From contig DDIE01000058.1 in the NCBI GenBank assembly GCA_002338385.1, positions 825-7,771 on the forward strand: 6,947 bases of DNA. Direction: 5' to 3'. The notes under the pieces were generated by a model that made no database searches, had not been told where the DNA came from, and saw only the letters and a program-made list of their open reading frames with translations. The position numbers were made by a program, and so were the translations under genes. Shown one piece after another: positions 1 through 6,473 of the stretch. This DNA comes from Proteobacteria bacterium UBA1858 (GTDB taxonomy: Bacteria; Pseudomonadota; Gammaproteobacteria; UBA4575). Numbering within the stretch: the first letter of the stretch is position 1; every line of letters begins with the position of its first letter.

Positions 1-227
1 ATACGGGTCATCATCATTTATTAATCAACATGGATATTAATGATATCGATATGAGTAAGTCACTGCCTGCAACTGAGCAAATAAAACATTTTGGCGGCGG
101 TCAGACTGAAGCAGTCATTGAGCTGGCCCCAGGCACCTACAGCTTGCAGTTATTATTAGGCAACTATGCGCATGTACCGCATGATAAGCCCGTATTGTCT
201 GAGCCAATCACGGTCCGAGTGGAGTAG
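1..227 (+). CDS. DUF4399 domain protein, C-terminal part (5' end outside window)
   Basis: This is the 3' end of a reading frame that is open from the window edge (first full codon at base 3) to a TAG at 225-227, giving about 74 residues. It begins with TGHHHLLIN, followed by the HFGGGQTEAVIEL stretch and then SLQLLLGNYAHVPHD and a closing beta-strand-like SEPITVRVE. The histidine-rich GHHHLLI segment, the FGGGQTE motif and the LLLG...H.PH segment are what I recognise as DUF4399, a family of small, usually exported bacterial proteins of unknown function. The signal peptide, if any, would lie outside the window. An internal ATG at base 30 is not the start, because the conserved GHHHLLI motif lies upstream of it in frame. 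The gene converges on purH with 23 bp between stops, and I see no hairpin terminator there. Family assignment is fairly sure; function is unknown. Confidence 0.8.
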   Translation, partial: TGHHHLLINMDINDIDMSKSLPATEQIKHFGGGQTEAVIELAPGTYSLQLLLGNYAHVPHDKPVLSEPITVRVE

Positions 228-250
228 TTGCAGATAGTATAAGCGAGAGT

Positions 251-1819
251 TTAATGGCGAAAATGTCGCTGTCCAGTGAATAGCATGGCCATGCCATGCT
301 CATCGGCTGCAGCTATAATTTCACTATCATTGCGTGAACCACCAGGCTGAATAATGCAGCTGATGCCGGTCTGGTGCGCTGTGTCTATGGCATCACGAAA
401 CGGAAAGAACGCATCCGATGCCATGACTGATCCGGCCACGGTGAGATTTTCATCTTGGGCTTTAATGCCAGCGATTTTTGCTGAATAGATACGACTCATC
501 TGGCCAGCACCAATACCAATAGATTGCTCGTCACGCGCGTACACGATCGCGTTTGACTTAACAAACTTGGCTATTTTCCAAGCAAATAAACAATCCCGAA
601 CCTCATCACTGCTTGCTGGTCTGTGACTGACGATTTTTAGATCATCGGCGGTTAGCAGCGCATCATCATGCTGTTGTACTAACAGGCCTCCCGACACGCG
701 GCGAGTATCAAAGCCCGTCAGTCCGGATCGAGTATGAGCATAATCTAGAACGCGTGTATTGGGTTTGTTACTGAGAATGGCTTGTGCGTCAGCCTCGATG
801 CCGGGCGCAAGAATGACTTCGACAAATTGTTGCTTAACAATATCTGCGGCAGTATCCGCATCTAGCGTTTGGTTAAATGCAATAATGCCACCAAACGCCG
901 AGGTTGGATCGGTCTGATAAGCTCTTTGATAAGCACCGCCGATAGTGTCACCCGTGGCGACACCGCAGGGGTTTGCATGTTTAACAATGACACAAGCGGG
1001 TGAGCTAAATTGTTTCACACATTGCAAGGCAGCATCACTATCGGCGATATTATTGAACGACAATTCCTTGCCCTGGATTAATCTGGCGCTGGCAATACTG
1101 CTGTCTGCAGCCCCCACCTCGGCATAGAAACTCGCAGTCTGGTGTGGGTTTTCTCCATAACGTAGTGCCTGCCGTTTGGTGTAGCTCAAATGCAAGTGGT
1201 CTGGATACTCAGGCGTGTTCTGCACACCAAAATAGTTGGCAATCATGCCATCATACTCGGCGGTATGACTGAATGCTTTGCGCGCTAACTCAAAGCGTGT
1301 TGAGGCCTTCAGACTGAACTCGTTTGCTTCCAGCTCGCGCATAATATCGGCGTAATCCTCAGGATCGACTATAACTCCAACGCGACTATGATTTTTGGCC
1401 GCAGCGCGCACCATGGCCGGGCCGCCAATATCGATATTTTCAATGGCTAAATCGAGCGTGCAATCTGCTCGTGTTAGGGTGGCCGCGAAGGGATACAAAT
1501 TGACAATTACTAAGTCGATGGCAGCAATGTCATGTTGCTGCATAACTGCATCATCAATCTCAGCACGAGCGAGTATGCCACCATGTATTTTTGGATGCAG
1601 TGTTTTCACCCGGCCAGCCATAATTTCCGGGAACTGAGTATGTTCACGGACATCGGTTACGGCAATGCCTGCCGACTTTAGCAAGGTGGCAGTGCCGCCG
1701 GTAGAGAGGATGTGAACACCGGCATTGGCAAGCTGTTGAGCTAGATGTGCAATGCCGGTTTTGTCTGAAACACTAATCAGGGCGCGCTTGATCGGGCGCG
1801 GTGATGATGGGTTAGACAT
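251..1819 (-). CDS. purH: Bifunctional AICAR transformylase / IMP cyclohydrolase PurH
   Basis: PurH carries out the last two steps of de novo purine synthesis in the cytoplasm: it formylates AICAR using 10-formyltetrahydrofolate, then closes the ring to IMP. The protein is 522 residues from the ATG at 1819, normal for the family. The N-terminal MGS-like cyclohydrolase domain (about 1-145) carries SVSDKTG near residue 16 and KTLHPKIHGG at 72-81. The C-terminal transformylase domain carries RYGENPHQ near 220, the catalytic KHANPCG (Lys280-His281), AFGGIIAFN, and a C-terminal IIQPGGSRNDSE followed by FTGQRHFRH. An in-frame TTG at 1828 would add three residues and directly abut the fis stop. I prefer the ATG because it is the stronger codon, although neither start has a clear Shine-Dalgarno sequence. 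It probably shares a transcript with dusB and fis. purD, which often follows purH in this class, is not next to it here. Confidence 0.97.
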   Translation of the reverse strand: MSNPSSPRPIKRALISVSDKTGIAHLAQQLANAGVHILSTGGTATLLKSAGIAVTDVREHTQFPEIMAGRVKTLHPKIHGGILARAEIDDAVMQQHDIAAIDLVIVNLYPFAATLTRADCTLDLAIENIDIGGPAMVRAAAKNHSRVGVIVDPEDYADIMRELEANEFSLKASTRFELARKAFSHTAEYDGMIANYFGVQNTPEYPDHLHLSYTKRQALRYGENPHQTASFYAEVGAADSSIASARLIQGKELSFNNIADSDAALQCVKQFSSPACVIVKHANPCGVATGDTIGGAYQRAYQTDPTSAFGGIIAFNQTLDADTAADIVKQQFVEVILAPGIEADAQAILSNKPNTRVLDYAHTRSGLTGFDTRRVSGGLLVQQHDDALLTADDLKIVSHRPASSDEVRDCLFAWKIAKFVKSNAIVYARDEQSIGIGAGQMSRIYSAKIAGIKAQDENLTVAGSVMASDAFFPFRDAIDTAHQTGISCIIQPGGSRNDSEIIAAADEHGMAMLFTGQRHFRH

Positions 1820-1828
1820 GTCGAACAA

Positions 1829-2110
1829 TTAGCGTATGTCGAAATGCTTGAGCTTTTTTCTGAGTGTACCGCGATTGAGACCAAGACACTTAGCTGCTTT
1901 AGTCTGGTTACCACCACAATAATTCATGACCGATTCTAGCAGTGGTTTTTCTACTTCTTCGACCACCATGCGATATAAATCATCAGGCGTATGGCCATCC
2001 AGCTGACCAAAATAGCTACGCAAAGAATCAGCGACAGACTCTCTTAATGTTTGGGTGGGAGTCACTGGGTGTAACTCGGATACATTCAGGTTTGTAACAG
2101 GGCTTGTCAT
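1829..2110 (-). CDS. fis: DNA-binding protein Fis (factor for inversion stimulation)
   Basis: Fis is a small homodimeric nucleoid protein that bends DNA, activates rRNA and tRNA promoters, and takes part in site-specific inversion, replication and phage excision in enteric relatives. This copy has 93 residues against 98 in Escherichia coli; the variable N-terminal arm accounts for the difference. The core helices include LRESVADSLRSYFGQLDG and DDLYRMVVEEVEKPLLE. The C-terminal helix-turn-helix (about 68-88) reads GNQTKAAKCLGLNRGTLRKK and is close to the enteric sequence, including the RGTLRKKL recognition helix. The ATG at 2110 overlaps the dusB stop as ATGA, and a strong GGAG lies 8 nt upstream, which fixes the start. 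Coupling to dusB translation is likely. The dusB-fis pairing is characteristic of gammaproteobacteria. Confidence 0.96.
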   Translation of the reverse strand: MTSPVTNLNVSELHPVTPTQTLRESVADSLRSYFGQLDGHTPDDLYRMVVEEVEKPLLESVMNYCGGNQTKAAKCLGLNRGTLRKKLKHFDIR

Positions 2111-3093
2111 GCAACGTTCTCCATTATTATTTCTGCATCTTGCAAGTGTGTGCGAACCATATTGAACTGTGTGATGGCGTCATCAAGAGTCAACACTCTA
2201 TGCTTGAATTGTTCTATCTGGGGCAAGTTGTGGTAGTACCAACCTATATGCTTACGGGCGATACGAACACCCGCTTGCTTACCATATAAAGAATACAATT
2301 CTTGTAAGTGAGTCAATATGACATTACGCACGTCCGTTAAAGACGGAGGTTGTATTATTGTATTGAATTTTAGATAGTGGTCGATTTCGCGATAAAGCCA
2401 CGGCCGACCTTGTGCCGCGCGTCCTATCATAATCGCATCTGCACCAGTAATTGCCAAGACATTTTTTGCTTTCTGCGGTGAATTAATATCACCGTTTGCA
2501 ACCACTGGGATATTGACAGCTTGCTTTATGGCTCTGATTGTTTGGTACTCCGCCTCGCCTTTAAAACGACAGGCCCGCGTTCTGCCATGAACAGTCAACA
2601 TTTGGATGCCGCTGTTTTCAGCAATTTTTGCGATCCTTACACCATTACGATTATTGCTATCTGTACCGGTGCGGATTTTTAAAGTCACAGGAACATCGAC
2701 AGCCGCGACGACTGCGTCAAGAATTCTTTTAACCAAATCTTCGTCACCAAGTAGGGCTGAACCGGCCAGCACTTTACAGACTTTCTTGGCGGGGCATCCC
2801 ATATTGATATCGATAATGTCAGCACCATTGGCGACATTAAATTGCGCTGCTTTAGCAAGTTGAGCAGGATCTGATCCTACGATTTGGACAGCTCGGGGAC
2901 TGGGTTCACTCAAATGGATACGGCGAGTTGATGATTTTTTGCTGTGCCAGAGCTCCTCTTTGGCACTGATCATTTCAGTCACGCAATAACCTGCGCCCCA
3001 GGTTCTGCAAAGCTGGCGGTAGATGTGATCTGACACGCCAGCCATCGGCGCGACAAAACAATTATTTTTCAGTGTATGCGGACCAATGTGCAT
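2107..3093 (-). CDS. dusB: tRNA-dihydrouridine synthase DusB
   Basis: DusB is an FMN- and NADPH-dependent enzyme that reduces specific uridines in the tRNA D-loop to dihydrouridine. The protein is 328 residues, against 321 in Escherichia coli. An FMN-binding TIM barrel fills the N-terminal two thirds: APMAGVSD at 15-22, IDINMGCPAKKV with catalytic Cys100, LKIRTG with Lys139, VHGRTR with His169, ANGDI near 199-203, and the phosphate-binding IGRAAQGRPW at 223-232. A helical tRNA-binding domain follows, with GVRIARKHIGWY matching the DusB subgroup. The ATG at 3093 aligns with the family N-terminus (MxIGxxxL), though no Shine-Dalgarno sequence is evident. Its stop overlaps the fis start by 4 bp. 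A promoter candidate in the gap before it suggests it heads the dusB-fis-purH unit. Confidence 0.96.
   Translation of the reverse strand: MHIGPHTLKNNCFVAPMAGVSDHIYRQLCRTWGAGYCVTEMISAKEELWHSKKSSTRRIHLSEPSPRAVQIVGSDPAQLAKAAQFNVANGADIIDINMGCPAKKVCKVLAGSALLGDEDLVKRILDAVVAAVDVPVTLKIRTGTDSNNRNGVRIAKIAENSGIQMLTVHGRTRACRFKGEAEYQTIRAIKQAVNIPVVANGDINSPQKAKNVLAITGADAIMIGRAAQGRPWLYREIDHYLKFNTIIQPPSLTDVRNVILTHLQELYSLYGKQAGVRIARKHIGWYYHNLPQIEQFKHRVLTLDDAITQFNMVRTHLQDAEIIMENVA
2118..2122 (-). promoter_or_regulatory. Ribosome binding site for fis, inside the end of dusB
   Basis: The minus strand reads GGAGA here, with GGAG ending 8 nt before the fis ATG. It lies within the last codons of dusB (Met-Glu-Asn-Val-Ala-stop). 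This is the clearest Shine-Dalgarno sequence I found in the window; most other genes here have weak or no recognisable ones. An A/T-only run (AAATAATAAT) sits directly upstream of it. Confidence 0.75.
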
Positions 3094-3099
3094 AGCTAC

Positions 3100-3114
3100 A
3101 AGTGAATATTTCGC
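3100..3114. repeat. Copy 1 of a 15-nt leader motif shared with the aroQ leader
   Basis: On the minus strand this reads GCGAAATATTCACTT and ends 6 nt before the dusB ATG. A copy with one difference lies upstream of aroQ at 6449-6463 in the same orientation relative to its gene. No known operator was recognised. The match could be chance. Confidence 0.3.
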
Positions 3115-3122
3115 GGGTCGAC

Positions 3123-3131
3123 ACTATACCA
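3123..3131 (-). promoter_or_regulatory. Candidate extended -10 promoter for dusB-fis
   Basis: On the minus strand the gap between prmA and dusB contains TGGTATAGT: an extended -10 TGn followed by TATAGT, one base from consensus. No good -35 hexamer lies 16-18 bp upstream, as is common for extended -10 promoters. A start about 7 nt downstream would give a leader of roughly 20-25 nt. The sequence just after the -10 (GTCGACCCGCG) is GC-rich, like the discriminators of growth-rate and stringently controlled promoters. That would fit a fis promoter, which is under such control in Escherichia coli. Position and control are inference. Confidence 0.45.
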
Positions 3132-3171
3132 TTGATGGCTGCGCCGAGCACAGACGTTGTCGGCTAGCGCG

Positions 3172-4038
3172 CTATTTAAGTGTCAAGGTTAATGCTGACC
3201 AGCCATCCCTGTTAGTCACATCCAGACAATTGAAGTATTGGCTGTAATGTTGGGCTACTGTGTCACTCTGCGCGCATAAAATACCAGATAGTAATAAGGT
3301 GCTATCAGCTGTGAGATGGCGCATAAACGTCTCGCGTAGTGTTAATAGGGGAGCCGCGAGTATATTCGCCACGAGCAGTTCGGCTTTAAGGTCGTTCAAT
3401 ATTTCTGGCGCACCAATAGTGAATGCCTGCATGGATAAGTGATTGCGTCTGACATTGTCCTTACTGGCCATGATAGCTTGTGGGTCGATATCAACCGCGT
3501 GAACATGTTGCGCCCCTAGTTGCTGAGCAGCCAAGGCTAGAATACCACTTCCGCAACCATAGTCGATCACATGCTTGCCGCTGAGCTGCATGTTGCTCAG
3601 TGCCGCTAAACATAGATGGGTGGTGGCATGCTGGCCGGTACCAAAAGCCAGCCCGGGATCTAGCTGCACACTCGGCCCGCCGCAGGCAGGATTGTCTTGC
3701 CAAGAGGGGTATATCCACAAATCACCGAATTGCATAGGCGAGAATTGTTGCTGAAATTTTTCTTGCCAGCCGTGCTCACTAATTTGTGCCAGTTCAATGT
3801 GCGAATGTATTTCGGTTTCATGCTGAAGTGCCTTAGCCGCGAGTGCATAGGCTTCCTGCTCAGTAAAATGTACCTGCACGATCAAACTCGACCAGATTGG
3901 GTGATCACCGATGGGGGGTTCCAGAATTGGCTCATCGGCCGCGTCACTAAAAGAGATGCTCACTGCACCGCAGTTCATCAATATTTGTTCCATGCGCTCA
4001 ATTGCCGAGGCATTGGTGTGGAAGCGCATTTGCCACAT
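3172..4038 (-). CDS. prmA: Ribosomal protein L11 methyltransferase PrmA
   Basis: PrmA is a SAM-dependent enzyme that trimethylates lysines and the N-terminus of ribosomal protein L11. The protein is 288 residues, close to the 293 of Escherichia coli. The N-terminal substrate-recognition domain (about 1-60) contains GAVSISFSDA and the DEPILEP segment typical of the family. The linker carries FGDLWIYPSW. The C-terminal Rossmann-like methyltransferase domain begins with LDPGLAFGTGQHATT (127-140), then the SAM-binding motif VIDYGCGSGILALAA (157-171), the acidic ribose-binding VDIDPQA (182-188) and the catalytic-region VANILAAPL (223-231). The ATG at 4038 lies 5 bp after the accC stop, so the two genes are almost certainly cotranscribed and translationally linked. 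An internal ATG at codon 4 is an alternative start; I keep the first because it sits closest to accC. Confidence 0.95.
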   Translation of the reverse strand: MWQMRFHTNASAIERMEQILMNCGAVSISFSDAADEPILEPPIGDHPIWSSLIVQVHFTEQEAYALAAKALQHETEIHSHIELAQISEHGWQEKFQQQFSPMQFGDLWIYPSWQDNPACGGPSVQLDPGLAFGTGQHATTHLCLAALSNMQLSGKHVIDYGCGSGILALAAQQLGAQHVHAVDIDPQAIMASKDNVRRNHLSMQAFTIGAPEILNDLKAELLVANILAAPLLTLRETFMRHLTADSTLLLSGILCAQSDTVAQHYSQYFNCLDVTNRDGWSALTLTLK

Positions 4039-4043
4039 GCTGA

Positions 4044-5393
4044 CTAAGCTTTCTGAGCCGCTAGCAATCGTTCCAGATAGTGAATATCTATGCCGCCTTT
4101 GATGAATTCTGCATCATTCATCAGACGTAACTGTAACGGGATATTCGTATTAATGCCATCAATCACCATTTCCTGTAATGCACCTTGCATGCGTTTGATA
4201 GCAGTGACCCGATCATCGCCATGAGTGATGAGCTTACCGATCATGGAGTCGTAGTGAGGTGGAACGCTGTAACCGCTGTAGATATGTGAATCAACACGCA
4301 CACCAAGGCCCCCTGAACTATGAAAACGCTCAATCTTGCCCGGACTGGGAATAAAGGTATCTGAGTCTTCTGCATTGAGTCGGCATTCAACAGCATGACC
4401 GCTGATTTTGATATCGTCCTGACTAATTGACAGTGGCTCACCGGCGGCGATTGATAATTGCTGTTTAACAATATCGATACCAGTAATTAATTCTGTGACT
4501 GGATGCTCAACTTGAACACGCGTATTCATCTCAATAAAATAAAACTCATCATTTTCAAATAGAAATTCAAAGGTGCCAGCGCCACGATAACCGATGTGCT
4601 TACAGGCATCGGTACAGCGCGTACCGATGTCATGCCGTTGTTGTTCGGTTAATCCCGGTGCCGGTGCTTCCTCAATGACTTTCTGATGACGACGTTGCAT
4701 TGAACAATCGCGCTCACCTAAGAAAATAGCATTCCCATATGAATCGGCTAACACTTGGATTTCGATGTGGCGTGGAGTCTCTAAAAACTTCTCCATATAG
4801 AGCGTGTCATTGTTGAAGGCATTAGCAGCCTCTGCTCGTGTTAGGTCGATCGCGTCCTGCAGTTCTTCGTCACCGCGAATGATGCGCATACCGCGACCAC
4901 CACCGCCGCCAGCAGCTTTGACAATGACCGGGTAGCCAATTTGATTTGCTAATTTAGCGTTGTTGCTGGTATTCGTGGTGAGTGGTTCGGCCGACCCGGG
5001 TACGCAGGGAACGCCCGCTTCCTGCATGGCCTGCTTAGCTGCAATCTTGTCACCCATACGTCGTATGGTCTCAGCTGTAGGACCGATGAATATGAAGCCA
5101 CTGGATTCCACGCGCTCAGCAAAATCAGCATTTTCAGATAAAAATCCATAGCCAGGATGTATAGCGCTGGCATCAGTGACCTCGGCCGCACTAATAATCG
5201 CGGGGATATTCAGGTAACTTTCAGTTGAAGTAGGTGGGCCTATACAGACAGATTCGTCTGCCAGTTTGACGTGTTTGAGGTCGCGATCAACAGTGGAGTG
5301 TACGGCTACAGTTTTGATATCCAGTTCGCGACAAGCGCGTAAAATTCTGAGAGCGATCTCGCCGCGGTTTGCAATGACAACTTTTTCTAACAT
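4044..5393 (-). CDS. accC: Acetyl-CoA carboxylase, biotin carboxylase subunit AccC
   Basis: AccC uses ATP and bicarbonate to carboxylate the biotin on AccB, the first half-reaction of acetyl-CoA carboxylase and the entry step of fatty acid synthesis. The protein is 449 residues, the same length as in Escherichia coli, and the key residues fall at the same numbers: Lys116 (MGDKIAAK) and Lys159 ahead of the glycine-rich AGGGGGRGMR loop for ATP, Glu201 and His209 (EKFLETPRHIEIQV), Cys230 (GERDCSMQRRHQK) and Lys238, metal ligands Glu276 and Glu288, and catalytic Arg292 with Gln294-Val295-Glu296 (MNTRVQVEHP) and Arg338 (ECRLNAED). The order is N-terminal pre-ATP-grasp, ATP-grasp and C-terminal biotin carboxylase domains. 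The start is the ATG at 5393; the MLEKVVIANRGEIA beginning matches the family. It sits 78 bp after accB and 5 bp before prmA. Confidence 0.98.
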   Translation of the reverse strand: MLEKVVIANRGEIALRILRACRELDIKTVAVHSTVDRDLKHVKLADESVCIGPPTSTESYLNIPAIISAAEVTDASAIHPGYGFLSENADFAERVESSGFIFIGPTAETIRRMGDKIAAKQAMQEAGVPCVPGSAEPLTTNTSNNAKLANQIGYPVIVKAAGGGGGRGMRIIRGDEELQDAIDLTRAEAANAFNNDTLYMEKFLETPRHIEIQVLADSYGNAIFLGERDCSMQRRHQKVIEEAPAPGLTEQQRHDIGTRCTDACKHIGYRGAGTFEFLFENDEFYFIEMNTRVQVEHPVTELITGIDIVKQQLSIAAGEPLSISQDDIKISGHAVECRLNAEDSDTFIPSPGKIERFHSSGGLGVRVDSHIYSGYSVPPHYDSMIGKLITHGDDRVTAIKRMQGALQEMVIDGINTNIPLQLRLMNDAEFIKGGIDIHYLERLLAAQKA

Positions 5394-5413
5394 GATTTTA
5401 TGTCTTCAAGTGC

Positions 5414-5438
5414 GAGCTATGCACACCGGCATATACTC
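5414..5438 (-). other. Hairpin in the accB-accC gap
   Basis: In the accB-accC message this stretch can fold as GAG-TA-TATGC, a 6-nt loop, then GCATA-G-CTC. That is a 5-bp upper stem and a 3-bp lower stem separated by a small 2x1 internal loop. No T-run follows it on the minus strand, so it is not an intrinsic terminator by the usual rule. The rest of the 78-bp gap (5394-5471) contains no gene. The hairpin is visible in the sequence, but any role is inference. Confidence 0.4.
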
Positions 5439-5471
5439 TGGGTAAACATTGATTATTATTTTTGATGGCGA

Positions 5472-5924
5472 CTATTCAATAACGAATAATGGTTGATCAA
5501 ATTCAACTGGTTGACCATTTTCAACCAGCACGGCTTTGACAACACCGGACTTATCACACTCTATCTGATTAAGCATTTTCATCGCTTCAATAATGCATAG
5601 GGTATCGCCCACTTTGACTTGCTTGCCGATTTCTGTGAACGGTGTGGCTCCGGGTGAAGCAGCCTCATAGAAGGTGCCTACCATAGGTGATTTCACTTGA
5701 TGGCCAGTGGCGACAGCCTCACTCTCCTCGCTGGCTGCAGGCGCGGGGGCAGCGGCAGATGTAGGTGCAGGCATGGGTGCGGCCGCATACTGCATGGGTG
5801 CGGCGACCGTGTTTTTTATCTCACGCGTGATTCTGACCGACTCTTCGCCCTCGGCGATCTCAATTTCTGCAATGCCTGATTCCTCAAGCAACTCGATGAG
5901 TTTTTTAATCTTACGAATATCCAT
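5472..5924 (-). CDS. accB: Acetyl-CoA carboxylase, biotin carboxyl carrier protein AccB
   Basis: AccB carries the biotin that shuttles CO2 between AccC and the AccA-AccD carboxyltransferase. The protein is 150 residues, against 156 in Escherichia coli. The N-terminal segment (1-38) is acidic and starts MDIRKIKKLIELLEES. An Ala/Pro/Met-rich flexible linker follows (about 39-70), containing a short AAPM repeat. The biotinyl domain (about 77-150) opens with VKSPMVGTFY, contains the protruding thumb region EAASPGATPFTEIG that separates acetyl-CoA carboxylase carriers from other biotin proteins, and has the biotinylated Lys116 in EAMKMLNQIE. The ATG at 5924 gives the standard family N-terminus; the upstream sequence is A-rich with only a weak Shine-Dalgarno. 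It lies 14 bp after the aroQ stop, so it is probably cotranscribed with aroQ. In Escherichia coli AccB represses its own accBC operon; whether that holds here is unknown. Confidence 0.97.
   Translation of the reverse strand: MDIRKIKKLIELLEESGIAEIEIAEGEESVRITREIKNTVAAPMQYAAAPMPAPTSAAAPAPAASEESEAVATGHQVKSPMVGTFYEAASPGATPFTEIGKQVKVGDTLCIIEAMKMLNQIECDKSGVVKAVLVENGQPVEFDQPLFVIE
5771..5804. repeat. Two 13-bp direct repeats in the AccB linker
   Basis: GCATGGGTGCGGC occurs twice on the plus strand, at 5771-5783 and 5792-5804, exactly 21 bp apart and therefore in frame. It encodes the repeated Ala-Ala-Pro-Met of the AccB linker. This is probably a small in-frame duplication in a flexible region that tolerates length change. 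Confidence 0.7.
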
Positions 5925-5938
5925 GATGATTTAAGTCT

Positions 5939-6382
5939 TTAGTGTGAAGTGATCTGTTGGTGGGCAGCCTCTAAAGCCAGACAGTAACCGTGCTTACCCA
6001 TGCCGCTGATGACGCCAACCGCGATATCCGACAAGTACGACAGCTGACGAAAATCTTCGCGCGCAAATACATTCGAAATATGGATCTCAATGAAGGGTAT
6101 GGCGACCCCTAAAAAAGCATCCCGTAAAGCAATACTCGTATGGGTAAAGGCACCGGGATTAATGATGATGAAGGCTGTGTCATTCACTTTAGCGGCGTGA
6201 ATATGCTCGATTAAAACATGTTCGGCATTGGTTTGAACGTGATCCAGACTGTGGCCGAGTTGGGCCGCGTGCTGACTGACCTCCTGCACGATATCAGCCA
6301 GGCTGTCTGAGCCATAAACCTCGGGTTCACGGCTGCCCAGAAGGTTAAGATTAGGCCCGTTGAGTAACAATATCTTGCTCAT
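5939..6382 (-). CDS. aroQ: Type II 3-dehydroquinate dehydratase AroQ
   Basis: AroQ dehydrates 3-dehydroquinate to 3-dehydroshikimate, the third step of the shikimate pathway to aromatic amino acids, folate and quinones. Type II enzymes are small dodecamers with a flavodoxin-like fold, unrelated to type I AroD. The protein is 147 residues, normal for the family. Visible active-site elements are NGPNLNLLGSREPEVYG (Arg18 and catalytic Tyr23 on the mobile lid), INPGAFTHTS (Asn75, His81), EIHISN (His101), AREDFRQLSYLSD (Arg108, Arg112), and a closing GVISGMGKHGY. The substrate-contact stretch QTNAEHVLIE departs slightly from the common QSNxEGxLI pattern, with His in the Gly place. The ATG at 6382 begins MSKILLLNGPNLN, the expected N-terminus. 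There is no recognisable Shine-Dalgarno in the A/T-rich bases before it, and the start itself is one arm of a 14-nt inverted repeat with the upstream leader. Confidence 0.97.
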   Translation of the reverse strand: MSKILLLNGPNLNLLGSREPEVYGSDSLADIVQEVSQHAAQLGHSLDHVQTNAEHVLIEHIHAAKVNDTAFIIINPGAFTHTSIALRDAFLGVAIPFIEIHISNVFAREDFRQLSYLSDIAVGVISGMGKHGYCLALEAAHQQITSH

Positions 6383-6448
6383 AAATAATAATTCTGATTC
6401 GTCTTGCTGGGTACTACGGCGCGCAAGATGTGCTTAATAAAGTTGTTT

Positions 6449-6463
6449 AAGTGAATACTTCGC
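6449..6463. repeat. Copy 2 of the 15-nt leader motif shared with dusB
   Basis: On the minus strand this reads GCGAAGTATTCACTT, 14 of 15 identical to the sequence just before the dusB start at 3100-3114. Here it lies 66 nt upstream of the aroQ ATG. Its right part (AAGTATTCACTT) has short inverted arms AAGT/ACTT around four bases, so it could be a weak protein site or a small hairpin. Confidence 0.3.
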
Positions 6464-6473
6464 CAGCGCAACC

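Noticed and set aside
30..227. A complete 65-residue protein starting at ATG 30
   Set aside because: The conserved GHHHLLI of DUF4399 lies upstream in the same frame, so this ATG is internal to a gene cut by the window edge.
945..1637. Two open frames of 60 and 80 codons on the plus strand opposite purH
   Set aside because: They are antisense shadows of a complete, motif-rich purH, with compositions typical of reverse reading.
1820..1828. TTG at 1828 as the purH start
   Set aside because: It would add only three residues and abut the fis stop; the ATG at 1819 is a stronger start codon and leaves the conserved region intact. Not fully excluded.
3697..4047. 116-codon open frame on the plus strand opposite prmA
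   Set aside because: It lies fully antisense to prmA, which has all its family motifs; the encoded sequence resembles nothing I recognise and looks like a shadow frame.
5697..5934. Alanine-rich and glycine/cysteine/arginine-rich plus-strand frames opposite accB
   Set aside because: Their composition is the direct mirror of the Ala/Pro-rich AccB linker codons; there is no independent support.
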